Assembly: GCA_963840275.1 (NCBI GenBank)
Contig: CAWIYK010000010.1
Span: 62,001-126,000, forward strand
DNA from: Actinophytocola sp963840275
GTDB lineage: Bacteria > Actinomycetota > Actinomycetes > Mycobacteriales > Pseudonocardiaceae
DNA: 64,000 nt
Direction of reading: 5' to 3'
Shown here: positions 33,341 through 41,251 of the stretch, in pieces
How the letters are laid out: the number at the start of each line of letters is the position of its first letter
Numbering within the stretch: position 1 is the first letter of the stretch
The notes under the pieces: model-generated
The model's database searches: none
Seen by the model: the letters and a program-made list of their open reading frames with translations, nothing else
What the model was told of the DNA's origin: nothing
Translations under genes and position numbers: made by a program

Positions 33341-33696
33341 GCCTCGATCTCGATCTTCATGCGGGGGTCGATGAGGGCCGAGACTTGCACGATCGTCCCC
33401 GCGGGACGGACGTCGCCGAACATTTCATGGTGGGCTCGGGCCACCTGTTCGAACTCGGCGATGTCGGTCACGTAGGTCACCGTCCGCACGACGGCGGCCG
33501 GTGAGCTGCCGGCCTCGCGCAGCGCGGCCTCGATGATCGAGAGTGCCGAACGGGCCTGCTCGTAGGTGTCCGCGCCGTCCAGGTGCGGGTCGCGGGCGGT
33601 GGTGCCGGCGACGTGGATGTGTTCGCCGACGCGGACGGCGCGGCAGTAGCCGTACACGTCCTCGAAGTCGCCGCCGGAAGGGATGTTCACGCGCAT
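33319..33696 (-). CDS. RidA-family protein (enamine/imine deaminase-like)
   Basis: 125 residues from ATG 33696. The core (YCRAVRVGEHIHVAGTTARD, RSALSIIEAALREAGSSPAA, VVRTVTYVTDIAEFEQVARA) is the YjgF/YER057c fold. The canonical catalytic Arg near position 105 of RidA is not in its usual R-VEIE setting here; MKIEIEAYAI retains the Glu. It may therefore belong to a non-RidA subgroup. Its 5' end overlaps the glycosyltransferase stop by 10 bp, so the two are co-expressed. Confidence 0.85.
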   Translation of the reverse strand: MRVNIPSGGDFEDVYGYCRAVRVGEHIHVAGTTARDPHLDGADTYEQARSALSIIEAALREAGSSPAAVVRTVTYVTDIAEFEQVARAHHEMFGDVRPAGTIVQVSALIDPRMKIEIEAYAIDRA

Positions 33697-34802
33697 GGTG
33701 TTCCTTCCTGCCCGATCAGGGCCGGCAGCCGGCCGGCGATGTCTTCTGGGGGTGGCATCGCCGCGATCTCGGCGGCGAGCCGGCCCGCCGCGGCCCGCAC
33801 CGCGTCGTCCGCGAGCAGCGCCCTGGCCGTGACCGTGACGGTCTCGGCGCTCAGCTCCGCGGGCAGCAGGCGGGCGCCGGCGTTCGCGGCGACCACCGCC
33901 TCGGCGTTGGTGAACTGGTCCGCGCCCTGCGGCAGCAGCAACTGCGGCCGGCCCGCCGCGAACGCGCCCAACATCGTGCCGCTGCCGCCGTGGTGCACCA
34001 CCAGGTCGACGTGCGGCAGCACCGCGGCCTGCGGCACCCACGCCGCGACCCGCACGTGGTCCGGCACGGCCCCGAGCGCGGCCGGGTCGAGCGCCGGTCC
34101 CGCCGCGACGAGCACGTCGACCGGCAGCGCCGCGAGCCCCTCGACCGCCTGCCGCAGCACGGCCGCGGTCGCGAACACCGTGCCGAGCGTCAGGTAGACC
34201 AGCGGCCGGCCGGGCGTCCGCTCGACCAGCGCGCCGCACTCGCTCCACGCGACGGGGCGCAGCGGCACGCGGTCCGCCTGGTCGAGAAAGTGTTGTGACT
34301 GCACGGACTTCGGGCAGATGTCCAGCACGGGGCCGGCCGTGAGCGCCGCCGGGTCGAGCCCGAGCTCGACGGCCAACGCGTCGAAGGACGAGACGATCGA
34401 CTCGGACAGGACGTTGGCGAAGATCCGTCCGAACGTGTGGCCGAGCGCGGGGATCCCGGCGACCGCGGCGGCGATCGGCGCGCCCAGCGTGGCGACGTCG
34501 TGGACCACCGCGTCCGGTCGGTGCTCGGCCAGCAGCGGCGCGAGGTCCGCGGCCATCCGGCGGGACAGCACGTCACCCACCACGCGGCCGACCTGCTCCG
34601 CGTCGGGCGCCACCCCGGCGAACGCCTCCGCCATGCTCATGCCGGCCGGCTCCGCCGCGAGGCCGGCGCGGCGCAGCGTCGGCAGAAACTGTTGTCCCGC
34701 AACGAAGACGACGTCGTGTCCGGCGTTGCGGGCGGCGAGTGCCAAGGGGATCGAGGGATAGGTGTGACCATGGGCTGCGAGCGCAGCGAACATCAACCTC
34801 AC
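33687..34802 (-). CDS. GT1 (macrolide/UGT-type) glycosyltransferase
   Basis: 371 residues from GTG 34802 (ATG 34793 in frame). MRLMFAALAAHGHTYPSIPL is the N-terminal acceptor domain start. The donor-binding region includes LVYLTLGTVF, VRVAAWVPQAAVLPHVDLVV and HHGGSGTMLGAFAAGRPQLL with the HHGG nucleotide-sugar motif and an LPQGADQFTNA end. Relatives glycosylate and inactivate macrolides or decorate aglycones. No polyketide genes are nearby, so a detoxifying role is more likely than biosynthesis (inference). It is divergent from an aldo/keto reductase with a MerR-type promoter between them. Confidence 0.88.
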   Translation of the reverse strand: MRLMFAALAAHGHTYPSIPLALAARNAGHDVVFVAGQQFLPTLRRAGLAAEPAGMSMAEAFAGVAPDAEQVGRVVGDVLSRRMAADLAPLLAEHRPDAVVHDVATLGAPIAAAVAGIPALGHTFGRIFANVLSESIVSSFDALAVELGLDPAALTAGPVLDICPKSVQSQHFLDQADRVPLRPVAWSECGALVERTPGRPLVYLTLGTVFATAAVLRQAVEGLAALPVDVLVAAGPALDPAALGAVPDHVRVAAWVPQAAVLPHVDLVVHHGGSGTMLGAFAAGRPQLLLPQGADQFTNAEAVVAANAGARLLPAELSAETVTVTARALLADDAVRAAAGRLAAEIAAMPPPEDIAGRLPALIGQEGTPCA

Positions 34803-34817
34803 TTCTCAGCATAACGC

Positions 34818-34848
34818 TTGACCTGGAGTTCGCTCCAGCTCATATGGT
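34818..34848 (+). promoter_or_regulatory. MerR-type promoter with 19-bp spacer and dyad
   Basis: The -35 TTGACC (34818-34823) and -10 TATGGT (34843-34848) are 19 bp apart, longer than the usual 17 bp. The spacer contains the dyad CTGGAG-TTCG-CTCCAG (34823-34838). A long spacer with a central dyad is the hallmark of promoters untwisted by MerR-family activators. It reads toward the aldo/keto reductase start 38 bp away. No merR gene is in the window. Confidence 0.72.
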
Positions 34849-34886
34849 GCGCGCGCCAGACAACGCAACCAAGGGGAGACGACACC

Positions 34887-35936
34887 GTGCGCTATCGCGT
34901 TCTCGGCGGCACCGGCATCGAGGTCAGCGTCCACTGCCTCGGCACCATGATGTTCGGCGCGGTCGGCAACCCCGACCACGACGACTCCGCGCGGATCATC
35001 CACGCCGCGCTCGACGCCGGCATCAACTTCGTGGACACCGCGGACATGTACTCCGCCGGTGAGTCGGAGGAGATCGTCGGCAAGGCACTGGAGGGGCGGC
35101 GCGACGACGTCGTGCTCGCCACGAAGGTGCACTTCCCGATGGGGGAGGGCCGCAACCGCGGCGGCAACTCGCGGCGGTGGATCCTCAAGGAGGTGGAGGA
35201 CAGCCTGCGGCGGCTGCGCACCGACTGGATCGACCTCTACCAGGTGCACCGGCCCGACCACCGGACCGACATCGAGGAGACGCTGTCGGCCCTGACCGAC
35301 CTCGTGCGCGCGGGCAAGATCCGTGCGTTCGGCTGCTCGACGTTCCCGGCGGCGGACATCGTCGAGGCACACCACGTCGCGGAACGCCGTGGCCTGCACC
35401 GGTTCCGCACCGAACAGCCGCCGTACTCGCTGCTGGCGCGTGGGATCGAGACGTCCGTGCTGCCGACCTGTGAGCGGCTCGGCATGGGGGTGCTGACATG
35501 GAGCCCGCTCGCGTCCGGCGTCCTGTCCGGCCGGTACCGCAAGGACCAGCCGGTCGACATGACCACCGGCCGGGCCGCGCTGATGCCGGTCCGCTTCGAC
35601 CCGACGCTGCCGCACAACGTGGCCAAGTACGACGCCATCGAGCAGCTGGTGCGGGTGGCCGACGACCTCGGCTGCACGCTGCCGGAGCTGGCCGTGGCGT
35701 TCCCGGTCGCACACCCGGCCGTCACGTCGGTGATCACGGGCCCGCGCACGATGGCGCACCTCGAGTCGCTGCTGAAGGGCGCCGCGGTGACGCTGGACGA
35801 CGCGACGCTGGACCGCATCGACGAGATCGTGGCGCCGGGCACCGACCTGTACAAGGCGGACGGCGCGTGGACGGCCCGCGTGCTGACCGAGCCGACGCTG
35901 CGCCGCCGACCGGTGGCGGACCGCGCCGCCGCCTAG
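34887..35936 (+). CDS. Aldo/keto reductase
   Basis: 349 residues from GTG 34887, with AAGGGGAG about 9 nt upstream. RVLGGTGIEVSVHCLGTMMF is the family entry. The catalytic tetrad is readable as Asp/Tyr in NFVDTADMYSAGESEE, Lys in DDVVLATKVHF and His in LYQVHRPD. The C-terminal SVITGPRTMAHLES region binds the NADPH phosphate. It reduces aldehydes or ketones with NADPH. The MerR-type promoter upstream suggests induction by a small molecule or oxidant. Confidence 0.93.
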   Translation: MRYRVLGGTGIEVSVHCLGTMMFGAVGNPDHDDSARIIHAALDAGINFVDTADMYSAGESEEIVGKALEGRRDDVVLATKVHFPMGEGRNRGGNSRRWILKEVEDSLRRLRTDWIDLYQVHRPDHRTDIEETLSALTDLVRAGKIRAFGCSTFPAADIVEAHHVAERRGLHRFRTEQPPYSLLARGIETSVLPTCERLGMGVLTWSPLASGVLSGRYRKDQPVDMTTGRAALMPVRFDPTLPHNVAKYDAIEQLVRVADDLGCTLPELAVAFPVAHPAVTSVITGPRTMAHLESLLKGAAVTLDDATLDRIDEIVAPGTDLYKADGAWTARVLTEPTLRRRPVADRAAA

Positions 35937-36095
35937 AGACAGTCGGCGCGGCGGGCGGGCCGTGCACCATCGCGCCGGTGACCAGTGCACGCACCGAACG
36001 GTCCTGTTCGGACAGTGGCGCGGTGTGGCCGTCGGTGACGAGGCCGCCGCCCTTGTGGATCGTCCGCGCTGCCCGGCGGCCGTAGCATCGCGGCC
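35937..36095 (-). other. Coding-like remnant between two oxidoreductase genes
   Basis: On the minus strand, roughly 36060 to 35942, one frame shows strong G/C third-position bias (TIHKGGGLVTDGHTAPLSEQ, then DRSVRALVTGAMVHGPPAA). It has no convincing start and runs on into the antisense of the aldo/keto reductase gene. It may be the remnant of a lost gene. No family is recognised. Confidence 0.25.
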
Positions 36096-37058
36096 ATGAC
36101 ACGGGTTGTGGTGCTCGGCGGGACCGGGCACATCGGCGGCTACCTGGTGCCCCGGCTGGTCGCGGCCGGCCACGACGTCACGGTGCTGACCAGGGGCACG
36201 GCGACGCCCTACCGCACGCACGCCGCGTGGTCGGCGGTGACGACGGTGACCGCCGACCGGACCGAGGAGGACGCGGCCGGCACGTTCGGCACGCGGGTAC
36301 GCGACCTCGAGCCGGACGTGGTGATCGACCTCATCTGCTTCGAGCCGGACAGCGCTCGCCGGCTCGTCGAGGCGCTCGCCGGGCGGGTGCAGCACTTCCT
36401 GCACTGCGGCACGGTCTGGGTGCACGGCCCGAGCGCGCAGGTGCCGACCACCGAGGACGCGCCCCGCCGCCCGTTCGGCGAGTACGGCACGAAGAAGGCG
36501 GAGATCGAGGCGTGGCTGCTGGACCGGGCCCGCCGCGACGGCTTCCCCGCGACCGTGCTGCATCCCGGCCACATCTCCGGGCCGGGCTGGGTGCCGGTCA
36601 ACCCGGCGGGGAACCTCGACCTCGACGTGTACCGCAAGCTCGCGACCGGTGAGGAGCTGACGCTGCCCAACCTCGGCATGGAGACCCTGCACCACGTGCA
36701 CGCCGACGACGTCGCGCAGTCGTTCACCGCGGCCATGGCCAACCGGTCGGCGGCCGTGGGCGAGAGTTTCCACGTGGTGTCGCCGGCCGCGCTCACGCTG
36801 CGCGGGTTCGCCGAGGCGGTCGCCGGTTGGTACGGCCGGGAGGCGCGGCTGGGGTTCGTCGGCTGGGACGAGTGGCGGCGGACGGTCGCGCAGAACGACG
36901 CCGGCGTGACCTGGGACCACATCGCGCACAGCCCCAACGCCAGCATCGCGAAGGCGACGCGGCTGCTCGACTACCGGCCGAGGTACAGCTCGCTCGAGGC
37001 CGTCCGCGAGGCGCTGGAGTGGCTCGCCGAGAAGGGCCGGGTGCCGGCGCTAATGTGA
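36096..37058 (+). CDS. NAD-dependent epimerase/dehydratase-like protein
   Basis: 320 residues from ATG 36096. VVVLGGTGHIGGYLVPRLVA is the GxxGxxG Rossmann motif of an extended or atypical SDR. The classical Tyr-x3-Lys may be preserved in FGEYGTKKAEIEAWLL. HPGHISGPGWVPVNPAGNLD and TLHHVHADDVAQSF match the nucleoside-diphosphate-sugar epimerase family. The substrate is unknown. No ribosome-binding site is visible. Confidence 0.85.
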   Translation: MTRVVVLGGTGHIGGYLVPRLVAAGHDVTVLTRGTATPYRTHAAWSAVTTVTADRTEEDAAGTFGTRVRDLEPDVVIDLICFEPDSARRLVEALAGRVQHFLHCGTVWVHGPSAQVPTTEDAPRRPFGEYGTKKAEIEAWLLDRARRDGFPATVLHPGHISGPGWVPVNPAGNLDLDVYRKLATGEELTLPNLGMETLHHVHADDVAQSFTAAMANRSAAVGESFHVVSPAALTLRGFAEAVAGWYGREARLGFVGWDEWRRTVAQNDAGVTWDHIAHSPNASIAKATRLLDYRPRYSSLEAVREALEWLAEKGRVPALM

Positions 37059-37081
37059 TGCCGGCCACATTCGAGGCGAAC

Positions 37082-37109
37082 TGTCGAAGCGGGGTTCGGC
37101 GGCTCCGAC
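37082..37109 (+). promoter_or_regulatory. Probable ECF42-dependent promoter
   Basis: TGTCGAA (37082-37088) and CGAC (37106-37109) are 17 bp apart, 50 bp before the YCII start codon. From memory, ECF42 autoregulated promoters carry TGTCGAA at -35 and CGA/TC at -10, placed upstream of the DGPF/YCII gene, exactly as here. Confidence 0.75.
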
Positions 37110-37158
37110 GTCACCGGCGAACGGCACCACGGGGTGCCGTCCGGTAAGGGAGACAGCA

Positions 37159-37578
37159 ATGAAGTACATGATCCTTCTCTACGCCTCGCAGGCCGACTAC
37201 GACGCGATGGCCGGCAAGAGCACCGCCGACCACCCGGCGTGGCAGCCCGACGAGGTCGCCGCGATGGGCGAGTTCATGGCGAAGTGGAACAACGAGCTGG
37301 TCGAGTCCGGCGAGTTCGTCGACGCACGGGGCCTCGCCGCGCCGGTGCACACCCGGCGGCTCGGGTCGAAGGACGGCGTCAGCGTGGTGACCGACGGCCC
37401 GTACGCGGAGACGGCCGAGGTGCTGGCCGGCTACACGATCGTCGAGTGCGAGAGCTTCGACCGCGCCACCGAGATCGCCGCGCGGCTCGCCGACACGCCG
37501 GGGCCGGACCACGCGCGGGGCCGGGCCTACGCGGACGTGCGGCCCATCGTCGACGGCCTGTCCGACCTCGAGGCATGA
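37159..37578 (+). CDS. YCII/DGPF-domain protein (ECF42 partner)
   Basis: 139 residues from ATG 37159, with AAGGGAG 8 nt upstream. MKYMILLYASQADYDAMAGK, then VSVVTDGPYAETAEVLAGYT and IVECESFDRATEIAARLADT, is the DGPF family with DGPYAETAE as its namesake motif. The fold is ferredoxin-like and its biochemical role is unknown. The stop overlaps the sigma-factor ATG (37575-37578). The pair is the standard ECF42 module and should be its main autoregulated target. Confidence 0.92.
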   Translation: MKYMILLYASQADYDAMAGKSTADHPAWQPDEVAAMGEFMAKWNNELVESGEFVDARGLAAPVHTRRLGSKDGVSVVTDGPYAETAEVLAGYTIVECESFDRATEIAARLADTPGPDHARGRAYADVRPIVDGLSDLEA

Positions 37579-38810
37579 CCGACCCCGCCGCCGACGGCCT
37601 GCTGCGTGTTCTCGCGCCGCAGGTCCTCGGGGCGGTGGTCCGCCGGTACGGGCACTTCGACACCGCCGAGGACGCGGTGCAGGAGGCGCTGATCGCGGCC
37701 GCCGCCCAGTGGCCGCGCGACGGCGTGCCGGAGAACCCGCGCGCGTGGCTGATCCGGGTCGCCGCGCGCAAGCTCACCGACCTGCTGCGCGGCGAGCAGG
37801 CACGGCAGCGGCGGGAGGACGCGGTCGCGACGTGGACGGTGCCGCAGACCCACGTCGACCGGCCGGAGGACGCGGACGACACGCTCATCCTGCTGTTCAT
37901 GTGCTGCCATCCCGCGCTGCCGCCCGCACAGCAGATCGCGTTGACGCTGCGGTCGGTCGGCGGCCTGACCACGCAGGAGATCGCCCGCGCCTTCCTGGTG
38001 CCGGAGTCGACCATGGCGCAGCGCATCAGCAGGGCCAAGCAGCGCGTGAAGGCGAGCGGGGCGCCGTTCCGGATGCCGGCGGCCGCCGAGCGCGCCGAAC
38101 GGACCGCCGCCGTGCTCCGCGTCCTGTACCTGATCTTCACCGAGGGCTACGCGAGCACCGCGGGCCCGACCCTGTACCGCGCCGACCTGTCCGCGGAGGC
38201 CATCCGCCTGACGCGGGTCGTCCACCGCCTGCTGCCGCGCGACGGCGAGGTCGCGGGCCTGCTGGCGCTGACGCTGCTGACGGACGCCCGCCGCCCCGCG
38301 CGCACCGGGCCGGACGGGCGCCTGGTCCCGCTCGCCGCGCAGGACCGCGGGCTGTGGGACGCGGACCTGATCGCGGAGGGTGTCGCGTTGATCACCGCCG
38401 CGCTGCCGGTCGGCCCGTCGGGCCCGTACCAGCTGCAGGCGGCGATCGCGGCCGTCCACGACGAGGCCGCGTCGGCGGACGACACGGACTGGCCGCAGAT
38501 CGTGGCCCTCTACGAGGTGCTCACGCGGGTGTCGGACAGCCCGATGGCGGCACTGAACCACGCCGTCGCGGTGGCGATGGCCGACGGCCCGGCCGCGGGT
38601 CTCGCGCTGGTCGCGGACCTCGCGGAGGACAAGCGTCTCGCCGACCACCACCGGCTGCACGCGGTCCGCGCGCACCTGCTGGAGCAGGCCGGCGACGTCG
38701 AGGGCGCCCGTGCCGAGTACCGGTCCGCCGCCGCGCGCACGCACAGCCTTCAGGAACAGCGCTACCTGAACGACAGGGCGGCCGGGCTCGGCGTGCCAGG
38801 ACCGGGCTAG
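37575..38810 (+). CDS. ECF42-group RNA polymerase sigma factor with C-terminal TPR-like domain
   Basis: 411 residues, far longer than a typical ECF sigma factor (about 190). Sigma-2 is at about 10-75 (FDTAEDAVQEALIAAAAQWP, RAWLIRVAARKLTDLLRGEQ) and sigma-4 at about 115-165 (GLTTQEIARAFLVPESTMAQ, then RISRAKQRVK). A helical C-terminal extension of some 220 residues follows (EGYASTAGPTLYRADLSAEA, ALYEVLTRVSDSPMAALNHA, ARTHSLQEQRYLNDRAA). In ECF42 members this extension is required for activity and replaces an anti-sigma factor. No anti-sigma gene is nearby. Confidence 0.93.
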   Translation: MTDPAADGLLRVLAPQVLGAVVRRYGHFDTAEDAVQEALIAAAAQWPRDGVPENPRAWLIRVAARKLTDLLRGEQARQRREDAVATWTVPQTHVDRPEDADDTLILLFMCCHPALPPAQQIALTLRSVGGLTTQEIARAFLVPESTMAQRISRAKQRVKASGAPFRMPAAAERAERTAAVLRVLYLIFTEGYASTAGPTLYRADLSAEAIRLTRVVHRLLPRDGEVAGLLALTLLTDARRPARTGPDGRLVPLAAQDRGLWDADLIAEGVALITAALPVGPSGPYQLQAAIAAVHDEAASADDTDWPQIVALYEVLTRVSDSPMAALNHAVAVAMADGPAAGLALVADLAEDKRLADHHRLHAVRAHLLEQAGDVEGARAEYRSAAARTHSLQEQRYLNDRAAGLGVPGPG

Positions 38811-39976
38811 GACACGCTCAGCGCGAGCGCCGCCACGTCGTCGTCGACGGTCAGGCCCGCCAGCAGCTCGACGACGTCCGCGACCAGTTTCGGCGCGGTG
38901 GTCGGCGCGCGGGTCTCGGCGAACTCCAGGAAAGCGTCCTCGCCGAAGCGGTTGCGTGCCGTGTCGACGCGTGCCTCGGTCAGGCCGTCGGAGTACAGCA
39001 GCAGTGTGTCGCCCGACGTGAGCGACACCGTGGTGGTGACGAAGCGGGCGGCGGGCAGCATGCCGACCAGCTGCCCGCCCGGCGTGTCGCGGTACTCCGC
39101 GGTGCCGTCGGCGCGCAGCAGCAGCGCGGGCGGGTGGCCGCCGCTCGCCAGCTCGACGTCCCAACCGCCCGGTGCGGGCGTGAGCACGCCGAAGACGACC
39201 GTGCAGAACCGTGTGTCGGCCGTGAACTCCTGGTGCAGAACGGTGTTGAGCATGCCGAGCACGGCGACCGGCGACTCGTCGAACACCGCCGCAGACCGCA
39301 GCGTGTACCTGGTCAGCGACGTCACCGCGGCCGCCGTCGCGCCCTTGCCGCACACGTCGCCGAGGAACAGCCCCCAGCGCCCGCCCGCCAGTGGGAACAC
39401 GTCGTAGAAGTCGCCGCCGACCTGGTCGGCCGACTCGGGGTGGTAGTGCGCGGCGAGCGTGAGGCCCGGCACCGAAGGCAGTCGTGGCGGCAGCAGCGTG
39501 CGCTGCAGCGTGGTCGCGAGCTCCTGCGCGCGTTCCCGCTCGATCTCGGCCGCGCGGCGGGCCCGCAGCAGCTCCTGCTCGTAGGCCCGCCGGTCGCGGG
39601 CGTCGAACACCGTGGTCCTGATCAGCAGCGGCCGGCCGTCCGCGTCGGCCTTCACCACCGACGTGACGAGCACCGGCAGCCGCTCGCCGGTCGCGGTCGC
39701 CAGCTCGAGCGCGACACCGCGCAGCTCGCCCTGCATCCGCAGCAGCGGCGCGAAGTGCGTCTCGTGATAGAGACGGCCGCCGACGGTCAGCAGGTCCGAG
39801 AACCGCAGCACGCCGACCACGTCCTCGCGGGCGGGCCCGAGCCAGCCGAGCAGCGTGGCGTTGACCTTGACGATCCGGCCGTCGAGCGTGGTGGACAGGT
39901 ACCCGCACGGCGCGTGCTCGTACAGGTCCTCCGCACTGTCCTCCAGGAGCGCGGCGAGCTCGGGATCGCCGGTCAC
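38807..39976 (-). CDS. PAS-PP2C (SpoIIE-type) phosphatase, RsbP-like
   Basis: 389 residues from GTG 39976. A PAS domain is at about 15-130 (YEHAPCGYLSTTLDGRIVKV, NATLLGWLGPAREDVVG). A short coiled linker follows (RARRAAEIERERAQELATTL). The SpoIIE/PP2C domain is at about 170-388, with metal-binding Asp in VGGDFYDVF and GDVCGKGATAA and in LLLYSDGLTEAR. It should dephosphorylate an anti-anti-sigma protein. The gene starts 2 bp after the RsbQ-like gene, the same order as rsbQ-rsbP of Bacillus subtilis. No anti-sigma or antagonist gene is adjacent. Confidence 0.9.
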   Translation of the reverse strand: MTGDPELAALLEDSAEDLYEHAPCGYLSTTLDGRIVKVNATLLGWLGPAREDVVGVLRFSDLLTVGGRLYHETHFAPLLRMQGELRGVALELATATGERLPVLVTSVVKADADGRPLLIRTTVFDARDRRAYEQELLRARRAAEIERERAQELATTLQRTLLPPRLPSVPGLTLAAHYHPESADQVGGDFYDVFPLAGGRWGLFLGDVCGKGATAAAVTSLTRYTLRSAAVFDESPVAVLGMLNTVLHQEFTADTRFCTVVFGVLTPAPGGWDVELASGGHPPALLLRADGTAEYRDTPGGQLVGMLPAARFVTTTVSLTSGDTLLLYSDGLTEARVDTARNRFGEDAFLEFAETRAPTTAPKLVADVVELLAGLTVDDDVAALALSVS

Positions 39977-39978
39977 GG

Positions 39979-40785
39979 TCAGCTCCCGGTGAAGGCGGCG
40001 ATGGCCTCCGCGGTCGGCTCCGGGTCGCTGAGCTGCGGGCAGTGTCCGACCGCGTCGAGCGTCACGAGTGCGCTGCCGGGGATCTGGTCACACACGAACT
40101 CGCCGACCTCACGCGGCGCGATCGCGTCCTGCGAGCACTGGACGACCAGCGTCGGCACCGTGATCCGCGCGAGGTCCGCGCGGTTGTCGGACAGGAACGT
40201 GGCGCGGGCGAACACCCGCGCGATCTCGGGGTCGGTGCGGCAGAAGCTGTTGGTCAGCTCGGCGCCGAGCTCCGGACGGTCCGGGTTGCCCATGATCACC
40301 GGCGCCATGGTCGCCGACCAGCCGAGGTAGTTGCTGTCGAGCGACTCCAGCAGCTCGTCGATGTCGGCCGCGCTGAACCCGCCCCGGTAGTCACCGTCGT
40401 TCAGGTAGCACGGCGACGGGGTGAGCAGCACCAGCCGCGCGAACCGCGCCGGGTCCGCCGCGACCGCGAGCACGCCGATCATCGCGCTGACCGAGTGGCC
40501 GACCAGCGTCACGTCGCGCAGGTCCAGCTCCCGGCAGATGGTCAGCACGTCGTCCGCGTAGCCGTCGAGGGAGGCGTAGCGCTCCGCCGACCACGCGGAC
40601 AGGTCCGACTTGCCGGCGCCGACGTGGTCGAACAGCACGACACGGTGGTCGCGCGCGAGCCTGGGCACGACGAGCCGCCACAGGTTCTGGTCACAGCCGA
40701 ACCCGTGCGCGAGCAGCACGACCGGGCCGTCCACCGGTCCGGTGACGACCACGTTGTGTTTCGCGACGACATCCACGCCGGACAT
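39979..40785 (-). CDS. Alpha/beta-hydrolase, RsbQ/KAI2-like
   Basis: 268 residues from ATG 40785. HNVVVTGPVDGPVVLLAHGF starts the fold. The triad is Ser98 in LVGHSVSAMIG, Asp in VVQCSQDAIAPREVGE and His in DAVGHCPQLSDPEP. GHSVSxMIG and GHCPxLS are the signatures of RsbQ and its plant relatives KAI2/D14, which act as small-molecule receptors rather than simple esterases. It is 2 bp upstream of the RsbP-like phosphatase and likely passes an energy-stress or small-ligand signal to the PAS domain of that protein. It is divergent from the VOC gene. Confidence 0.92.
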   Translation of the reverse strand: MSGVDVVAKHNVVVTGPVDGPVVLLAHGFGCDQNLWRLVVPRLARDHRVVLFDHVGAGKSDLSAWSAERYASLDGYADDVLTICRELDLRDVTLVGHSVSAMIGVLAVAADPARFARLVLLTPSPCYLNDGDYRGGFSAADIDELLESLDSNYLGWSATMAPVIMGNPDRPELGAELTNSFCRTDPEIARVFARATFLSDNRADLARITVPTLVVQCSQDAIAPREVGEFVCDQIPGSALVTLDAVGHCPQLSDPEPTAEAIAAFTGS

Positions 40786-40852
40786 CTTGTCACTTCTTCG
40801 GTGCGGCATTACGATCCGCACCGGGTCGGATTGAAAATCGGAGGACATCGTC

Positions 40853-41251
40853 ATGCGAGTAGTGGATTTCGATCACCTGGTGCTCAACGTGTCGGACGTG
40901 GAGAAGGCGCTGGAGTTCTACTGCGGACCGCTCGGGCTCACGCCCATGCGGGTCGAGGAGTGGCGGGCCGGGAAGGTGCCGTTCCCGTCGGTGCGGATCA
41001 CCGAGCGCACCATCATCGACCTCGTGCGCAAGGATCGTGGGGAGTCCAACGTGGACCACATCTGTCTCGTCGTGGCACCGCTGGACTGGCAGGAGGTCAT
41101 CGACTCCGGCACGTTCGACGTGCTCGAGGGGCCGGTCGGCAGGTTCGGCGCGCGCGGCGAGGCGACGTCGGTCTACGTGCGCGACCCGGACGGCAACACG
41201 ATCGAGCTGCGCTGGTACCCGCAGGACGTCACCGAGAACACCGCCCGGTGA
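40853..41251 (+). CDS. VOC/glyoxalase-family protein
   Basis: 132 residues from ATG 40853. VDFDHLVLNVSDVEKALEFY and NVDHICLVVAPLDWQEVIDS give the paired beta-alpha-beta modules with metal ligands His and, in DPDGNTIELRWYP, Glu. It is a single VOC unit that dimerises to form the metal site. The reaction is unknown (ring cleavage, thiol transfer or sequestration). The stop overlaps the GTG of the TetR gene, so this may be the enzyme controlled by that regulator. Confidence 0.88.
   Translation: MRVVDFDHLVLNVSDVEKALEFYCGPLGLTPMRVEEWRAGKVPFPSVRITERTIIDLVRKDRGESNVDHICLVVAPLDWQEVIDSGTFDVLEGPVGRFGARGEATSVYVRDPDGNTIELRWYPQDVTENTAR

Noticed and set aside
33687..34802. Glycosyltransferase as evidence for a macrolide biosynthetic cluster
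   Set aside because: No polyketide synthase, NRPS, deoxysugar or tailoring gene set is nearby. A lone GT1 is more consistent with detoxification.
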